DNA of 19,139 nt from RGIG6904 sp024680835 (GTDB taxonomy: Bacteria > Bacillota > Clostridia > Lachnospirales > Lachnospiraceae): NCBI GenBank assembly GCA_024680835.1, contig JAILBP010000055.1, positions 1-19,139 on the forward strand, given 5' to 3'. The first letter of the stretch is position 1. Every line of letters begins with the position of its first letter. The notes below the pieces were generated by a model. The model saw only the letters and a program-made list of their open reading frames with translations. It had not been told where the DNA came from and did not search any database. This document shows, piece by piece, positions 14,164 through 19,139 of the stretch. Both the position numbers and the translations under genes were made by a program.

Positions 14164-14733
14164 GTGTATTTGATAGCAGGGCTCGGTAACCCCACTTTAC
14201 AGTACGAAAATACCAGACATAATGCGGGATTTGGTGTGATAGACATTCTGTCGAAAAAATACAACATCCCCCTTACGGAGAAAAAACATAAGGGGCTTTT
14301 GGGCCGCGGCGTCATAGAAGGAATAAAAGTAATACTGTGTAAGCCGCAGACATATATGAACCTCTCAGGTGAGTGCATCGGAGAGATAGTTGACTACTAT
14401 GATCTCGATCCCGAGAGCGAACTTTTAGTGATATCGGATGACATAGAGCTTGACCCGGGGCGAATACGCATCCGCAAGAAAGGCAGCGCCGGCGGGCATA
14501 ACGGGCTAAAGAACATCATATTCATGACAGCGACTGACAATTTTCCCAGGATAAAGATAGGCGTGGGTAAAAAACCTGCAGAGTACGATTTGGCTGACTG
14601 GGTTCTCTCTCATTTTCCGGAGGAAGATAAAAAGGCGGTGGAATCTGCGGGGGAAGATGCCGCGGAAGCAGTCGCTCTTATACTGGCCGGGAATATCGAT
14701 GAAGCAATGAACAGATTTAACGGAAAAAAATGA
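14164..14733 (+). CDS. pth: Peptidyl-tRNA hydrolase
   Basis: Pth frees tRNA from prematurely released peptidyl-tRNA and is essential in most bacteria. The start is GTG at 14164, with GGAGG eight bases upstream and the correct N-terminus MYLIAGLGNP. The 189-residue length is normal. Landmarks are GLGNP followed by TRHNAGF (catalytic His19 here, equivalent to His20), KPQTYMNLSG (Asn in substrate contact), ISDDIEL (catalytic Asp) and GSAGGHNGL. The stop overlaps the mfd start by four bases. The pth-mfd order is shared with Bacillus and many Firmicutes. Confidence 0.97.
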   Translation: MYLIAGLGNPTLQYENTRHNAGFGVIDILSKKYNIPLTEKKHKGLLGRGVIEGIKVILCKPQTYMNLSGECIGEIVDYYDLDPESELLVISDDIELDPGRIRIRKKGSAGGHNGLKNIIFMTATDNFPRIKIGVGKKPAEYDLADWVLSHFPEEDKKAVESAGEDAAEAVALILAGNIDEAMNRFNGKK

Positions 14734-17700
14734 TGAATACATTCTATGGTCCGCTCTATGAGTGGAAAGATTACGATAAGACCAAAAAAGAATTACAAAA
14801 AAACAGGAAATGCGAGATAAGCGGCATAGCAGAGGCTGCAAAACCACATATGGCAGCAGGACTTTGCGGCGATGAAAAAAGCCTTCTTTTTGTGACTTAC
14901 TCGGAACAGAAGGCAAATGATCTGCTGGAGAATATATCTTTTTTCAGAAAGGATGCCATGTATTTTCCGGGCAGGGACATGTTGTTTTACAAGTCGGATG
15001 TAGGTGGCGGATCCATCGCATCGGACAGACTGAAGGTATATAAAAATGTGACGGCGGGTATCAGTACCGTGGTCACTACTTTTGATGCGCTCATGAATCG
15101 TTGTATTTCTCCGTACGATATGAGAAAATACATCATCGCTTTCAAGCGCGGTGAAGACATAGATCTTGAGAAGCTTAAGAATGCGCTGGCGGGATCGGGC
15201 TATGAGAGGCAGCATAGTGTTACCCTGCCGGGGCAGTTTGCTGTGAGGGGAGATATAGTGGATGTTTTCCCATTGAATGCCACATTCCCGTACAGACTTG
15301 AGCTGTGGGGCGATGAGATCGATTCCATAAGATCCTTCGATCCGGAAACTCAGAGATCGGTATCCGAGGAGGAAGAACTTGTAATATATCCGGGCAGCGA
15401 AGATCTTGACGGTGTTTCAAAAAATTCTTCACTGCTGGACTATTTTGACTGGGATGAAACGGTATGTTTTCTGGATGAACCTGTGAAATTGGAGGAACAG
15501 GGCAGGGCTGTGGGCATGGAGGTTGCGTCGGCAGTGGAAAATCGTCTTGAGGCAGGCATCGACGCCGGGGATCTGGCATTGCTGACAGATGCGGAGATGA
15601 TCTTCGAAAAGCTTGCTATGCATGCCTGCGTGTCATTGTGTGTGTTGGACAGGAAATGCACGTTGTTTAAGCCGGATTTCAAGGCTACGGTCAATGCCAA
15701 GAGCTGCCAGTCGTACGGAAACAGCTTTGACGCGCTGGTCAGTGAGCTGGCAAAATACAGGAAAAACAAATTCAGGGTTGTGCTGGTGTGCGCGTCGAGA
15801 AGCCGTGCGGAAAGGCTTTCGCGGGATATAGACGACGCAGGAGTGCCATGCGTTTATACGACCGATAAAAACAGAGATCTTGAAGAACGGGAAGTGGATG
15901 TTGTATATGGAAATCTCGTCAGGGGATTTGAGTACCCGCTTCTGAAGTTTGCAGTGATCACGGAAAATGATATTTTCGTCAGAAACCGGAGAAAGACAAA
16001 ATACAGAAAATACTCCGGAGCAGGGCGGATCAAAAGCTTTAATGACCTTAGGGTGGGAGATTATGTGGTACATGAAAATCACGGTCTCGGTATTTACCGC
16101 GGTATTGAGAAGGTGGAAGTTGATTCATGTATAAAGGATTATATGAGGATAGATTACGCAGACGGAGGCACTTTGTATATTCCCGTGACTCAGTTTGATC
16201 TTATCCAGAAATATTCGTCCGGTGAGGGTTCAAAACCACCGAAGCTTAATAAACTTGGCGGTGGAGACTGGCAGAGGACAAAATCCAAAGTAAAAGAATC
16301 GGTGGAGCTGGTGGCGGAAGATCTGGTGGAATTGTATGCAAAAAGGCAAAATGCCAAAGGGTTCCGCTTCACACCGGACACGCTGTGGCAAAAGGAGTTT
16401 GAGGAGCTGTTTCCATACGATGAGACTGCGGACCAGATAAAGGCCATTGAGGATACAAAGCGCGATATGGAGAGCGATCGCATAATGGACCGCCTTATCT
16501 GCGGAGATGTGGGCTTTGGCAAGACGGAGATCGCTATCCGTGCCGCATTTAAGGCTGTTCAGGACGGAAAACAGGTGGCGGTCCTGGTTCCCACCACTAT
16601 ACTGGCAAAACAGCATTTTGACACTTTTTCCCAGAGGCTTTCCGCTTATCCGGTAAATGTTGATATGTTGTGCCGCTTCAGGACAGCGGCCGAGCAGAAA
16701 AAAACAGTTGAGAGAATCAAAAGCGGGGCAGTGGATATAGTCATCGGAACTCACAGACTGTTAAGCAAGGATGTTTTATTTAAGGATCTCGGTCTTCTGA
16801 TCGTGGATGAGGAGCAGCGTTTCGGAGTTGCTCACAAGGAAAAGATAAAGAAACTGAAGACAAATGTGGACGTTATGGCGTTATCGGCTACACCGATCCC
16901 GAGAACCCTGTCCATGAGCCTTACGGGCATCAGGGAAATGAGTGTTTTAGAGGAGGCACCGGTTGACAGGCTCCCCATACAGACGTATGTCATGGAATAT
17001 CATGATGAGCTGGTGAGGGAGGCTATAGCCAGAGAACTGTCGAGGGGCGGACAGGTGTATTTTGTTTCCAATAACATTAACACCATAGCTGATGTGGCTG
17101 CACGCATCGGCAATCTGGTGCCTGATGCCAATGTTGTGTATGCCCACGGCCGCATGAATGAGCGTGAGCTGGAAAACATAATGTTTTCATTTGTGAACGG
17201 TGACATAGATGTTCTGGTGAGTACCACCATCATAGAGACCGGACTGGATATACCGAATGTGAATACCATCATAGTGAGAGATGCGGATAAATACGGACTT
17301 TCACAGCTTTACCAGCTCAGGGGGCGCGTCGGAAGATCCGGCAGGAGTGCTTATGCCTTTTTTATGTACAGGAGGGACAAGATCCTGACGGAAGTAGCTG
17401 AAAAAAGGCTCACAGCCATAAAAGAATTCACAGATCTCGGCAGCGGTATAAAGATTGCCATGAGGGATCTTGAGATACGCGGAGCCGGCAGCCTTCTGGG
17501 TAAGAGCCAGAGCGGTCACATGGTTTCCGTCGGGTACGATCTGTACTGTAAGATGCTGAATGCCGCAGTTAAGAAAGCGAAAGGCGAAGAGGAAACGGCA
17601 GATTTTTCCACCACCATCGATCTTCTGGAAGATGCATACATTCCACCGGATTATATAGTCAGTGAGAGTGAAAAGCTTGATATGTACAAGAGGATCTCTA

Positions 17701-18068
17701 CTCTGACCGGCGAACAGGAGAAAGAGGAGCTTGTGGATGAACTGACAGACCGATACGGCGCTTTGCCGAAAGCCGTAAACAGACTTTTGGAGGTTGCCAT
17801 GTTGAAGCCTGATGCGACCAAAGCATACATTACAGGCATAAAAGAAAAAAAGAATGAGATCGCAATAACATTTTTGCCTACTGCAAAGATCGATCCTCAG
17901 AATATCCTGCAGCTCTTGGAAGAATACGACGGCGCCCTGAAATATGTTCAGAGTGAGAAGGCGGGGCTGGTTCTGAATAAACGTTATAATTCAAAGATCG
18001 CGAGCATGGATACACTCGAGTTTTTGACAAGTTTATGCAAGGCACTTGTCAAAAAGCAAAATAAGTAG
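14730..18068 (+). CDS. mfd: Transcription-repair coupling factor
   Basis: Mfd removes RNA polymerase stalled at lesions and recruits UvrA. The start is ATG 14730 or the adjacent ATG 14733; a weak AACGGA site and the 4-bp overlap with pth suggest coupled translation. Domains in order: a UvrB-like N-terminal module without a working Walker A (about 1-330), the polymerase-interaction domain with SFNDLRVGDYVVHENHGLG (starting near 436), the translocase with Walker A GDVGFGKT (592-599), DEEQRFGV (from 693), ALSATPIPRT and the helicase motif VI region QLRGRVGRSGR, then the C-terminal TRG/UvrA-blocking region. At 1112 residues it is slightly short for the family (about 1150). An 11-bp inverted repeat lies in its last codons. 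Confidence 0.97.
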   Translation: MMNTFYGPLYEWKDYDKTKKELQKNRKCEISGIAEAAKPHMAAGLCGDEKSLLFVTYSEQKANDLLENISFFRKDAMYFPGRDMLFYKSDVGGGSIASDRLKVYKNVTAGISTVVTTFDALMNRCISPYDMRKYIIAFKRGEDIDLEKLKNALAGSGYERQHSVTLPGQFAVRGDIVDVFPLNATFPYRLELWGDEIDSIRSFDPETQRSVSEEEELVIYPGSEDLDGVSKNSSLLDYFDWDETVCFLDEPVKLEEQGRAVGMEVASAVENRLEAGIDAGDLALLTDAEMIFEKLAMHACVSLCVLDRKCTLFKPDFKATVNAKSCQSYGNSFDALVSELAKYRKNKFRVVLVCASRSRAERLSRDIDDAGVPCVYTTDKNRDLEEREVDVVYGNLVRGFEYPLLKFAVITENDIFVRNRRKTKYRKYSGAGRIKSFNDLRVGDYVVHENHGLGIYRGIEKVEVDSCIKDYMRIDYADGGTLYIPVTQFDLIQKYSSGEGSKPPKLNKLGGGDWQRTKSKVKESVELVAEDLVELYAKRQNAKGFRFTPDTLWQKEFEELFPYDETADQIKAIEDTKRDMESDRIMDRLICGDVGFGKTEIAIRAAFKAVQDGKQVAVLVPTTILAKQHFDTFSQRLSAYPVNVDMLCRFRTAAEQKKTVERIKSGAVDIVIGTHRLLSKDVLFKDLGLLIVDEEQRFGVAHKEKIKKLKTNVDVMALSATPIPRTLSMSLTGIREMSVLEEAPVDRLPIQTYVMEYHDELVREAIARELSRGGQVYFVSNNINTIADVAARIGNLVPDANVVYAHGRMNERELENIMFSFVNGDIDVLVSTTIIETGLDIPNVNTIIVRDADKYGLSQLYQLRGRVGRSGRSAYAFFMYRRDKILTEVAEKRLTAIKEFTDLGSGIKIAMRDLEIRGAGSLLGKSQSGHMVSVGYDLYCKMLNAAVKKAKGEEETADFSTTIDLLEDAYIPPDYIVSESEKLDMYKRISTLTGEQEKEELVDELTDRYGALPKAVNRLLEVAMLKPDATKAYITGIKEKKNEIAITFLPTAKIDPQNILQLLEEYDGALKYVQSEKAGLVLNKRYNSKIASMDTLEFLTSLCKALVKKQNK
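18021..18055. repeat. Inverted repeat in the 3' end of mfd
   Basis: TTTTTGACAAG (18021-18031) and CTTGTCAAAAA (18045-18055) are perfect 11-bp arms around a 13-base loop, inside the last codons of mfd. It could be an RNA structure that affects the mfd 3' end or a protein site for the next gene; codon usage alone does not require it. Confidence 0.5.
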
Positions 18069-18091
18069 TACAATCAGATTCGTTGTATTCT

Positions 18092-18125
18092 GACCACAGG
18101 CGGATCATTTTTGCCTGAAGTGGTC
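18092..18125 (+). other. Hairpin between mfd and the lipoprotein gene
   Basis: GACCAC (18092-18097) pairs with GTGGTC (18120-18125), and AGGC (18098-18101) with GCCT (18113-18116), leaving a 3-base bulge. There is no T tract after it, so it is not a classical terminator. It may instead be a partial terminator or leader element for the following gene. Confidence 0.4.
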
Positions 18126-18167
18126 GTTTATGATGTTATTAACGTGTTTTGAAGGGAGAAATTTTTT

Positions 18168-19139
18168 ATGTCACGCAGACATTTGAGGACTGCAGCGGCT
18201 TTGTTGTTGGCGGGTTCTATGGCTTTAACGGGGTGCGGAAACACCATCAACCCCGATCAGGTACTGGTTACGATGGACGGACAGACAAAGACTGTTGCGG
18301 TGGCAAACTTTATGTGCCAATACAATGCGGTAATGTATGATTCATATTATGTTTCTTATTTTGGCGAGGATATGTGGGATTCCGATATTTATTCCACAGG
18401 CACCACCATGGCGGACGACGTGAAAGAGGAGGTCATGGACGAGCTTCAGGAGCTTTACCTCATGGATGCTCATAAGGCTGATTACAGCGTGGCTCTCACA
18501 GCTGAGGAGGAGGCTTCCATAAAGACAGCTGCCGAGGCATTCATAGCGGCAAACTCATCAAAGGCCCTCAAATACATGGGTGCAAAACAGGAGACGGTAG
18601 AGGAGTATCTGAGACTGATCACGATCCGTGACAAGATGAAGACTTCCATAAAGGGTGGAGTTGATACAGCGGTTTCTGATGAGGAATCCGTTCAGCGTAA
18701 GATAAGCTACATATTTATACCGAGTGATTATGATCCGGAAGCACCGGAAGGTGATGAGGGAGTATCCGTTACGCCGGAGACAGATACCGCACAGACAGAT
18801 ACCGCACAGACAGGCGAGGAAGCTGCTGATGAGGAAGCAGGCGGAGAGACCAAGGCTCAGGAATATGCATTTTTGATAGCTATGCTGGCCGAGACAACAT
18901 CACTTGAGGATATCTGTTCACAGTACGATGCGCTTAGTGTTTCCACAGCGACATACGCTCAGTCAGATCTGGATGTCGAGAAAAACAGCACATCGCTGGA
19001 TGTTGAGATTTTGCAGGCAGCGCAGGATCTTTCTGTAGGACAGGTTAAGAGTGATTTTGTGGTCACTGACGAAGGTTATTATATTATAAGACTGGACTCT
19101 GAAAATGACGAGGAGGCTACAGCCAAAAAAGTTGCCGAT
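18168..19139 (+). CDS. PrsA/PpiC-like peptidyl-prolyl isomerase lipoprotein, C-terminus cut by window edge
   Basis: The frame opens at ATG 18168 (GAAGGGAG upstream) and runs 324 codons to the window end without a stop. The N-terminus MSRRHLRTAAALLLAGSMALTGC is a lipoprotein signal with lipobox LTGC, so the protein is anchored outside the membrane at Cys23. Residues about 50-165 are helical, as in the SurA/PrsA N-terminal chaperone region. KISYIFIP near residue 182 and GQVKSDFVVTDEGYYIIRL near 290-310 fit the edge strands of a PpiC-type parvulin domain, which folds exported proteins. An acidic Thr/Glu/Asp-rich insert (about 195-225) with a 15-base tandem repeat interrupts that domain. No prsA symbol is given since half of the parvulin core may be atypical. 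The position downstream of mfd fits other Firmicutes. Confidence 0.82.
   Translation, partial: MSRRHLRTAAALLLAGSMALTGCGNTINPDQVLVTMDGQTKTVAVANFMCQYNAVMYDSYYVSYFGEDMWDSDIYSTGTTMADDVKEEVMDELQELYLMDAHKADYSVALTAEEEASIKTAAEAFIAANSSKALKYMGAKQETVEEYLRLITIRDKMKTSIKGGVDTAVSDEESVQRKISYIFIPSDYDPEAPEGDEGVSVTPETDTAQTDTAQTGEEAADEEAGGETKAQEYAFLIAMLAETTSLEDICSQYDALSVSTATYAQSDLDVEKNSTSLDVEILQAAQDLSVGQVKSDFVVTDEGYYIIRLDSENDEEATAKKVAD

Noticed and set aside
1..19139. CRISPR arrays, tRNA/rRNA genes, insertion sequences or prophage
   Set aside because: No regularly spaced repeats, no cloverleaf or rRNA signatures, and no transposase, integrase or phage structural motifs were seen on either strand.

Overview
This window looks like ordinary core chromosome from a Gram-positive anaerobe of the Clostridia, most likely a Lachnospiraceae species of the Butyrivibrio/Roseburia type. 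The reasons are clean AGGAGG-type ribosome binding sites, sigma-A-like promoters, a GlgC/GlgD pair, a DnaD-type plus DnaC/DnaI-type replication pair, SpoVG, and a small lysine/alanine-rich protein of the lachnospiral DUF6465 type. The genus is an inference. I see no phage, transposase, CRISPR array, tRNA or rRNA.

Layout. 1-552 (minus): a GNAT acetyltransferase that runs off the left edge. 553-933: a regulatory gap with leader structures, a perfect 15-bp-arm palindrome and a strong promoter. 934-2268 (plus): NADP-type glutamate dehydrogenase gdhA, closed by a terminator. 2375-4753 (plus): a large membrane-anchored exported protein of unknown function. 4989-5789 (plus): a short HPr-like protein followed by the DUF6465-like, histone-tail-like protein, behind two candidate promoters. 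5790-6194: terminators and two related palindromic modules.

6195-11085 is a minus-strand block, in transcription order murC (cell wall), then, after terminators and a pair of tandem DnaA boxes, dnaD, dnaC and prs. This joins replication initiation (DnaD and the helicase loader) with synthesis of PRPP, a nucleotide precursor. 11289-13678 (plus): glgC-glgD, ADP-glucose synthesis for glycogen, overlapping by 4 bp behind a consensus promoter. 13805-18068 (plus): spoVG, then pth-mfd overlapping by 4 bp. 18168-19139 (plus): the start of a lipoprotein that resembles PrsA-type peptidyl-prolyl isomerases and runs off the right edge.

I found no clear undescribed multi-gene system. The observations most worth a second look are the tandem DnaA boxes upstream of dnaD-dnaC-prs, the HPr-like protein that keeps His15 and Ser46 but lacks Arg17, the paired palindromic modules at 5894-5997, the unknown 792-residue exported protein, and a rearranged relative of the Bacillus spoVG-glmU-prs-ctc-pth-mfd neighbourhood.
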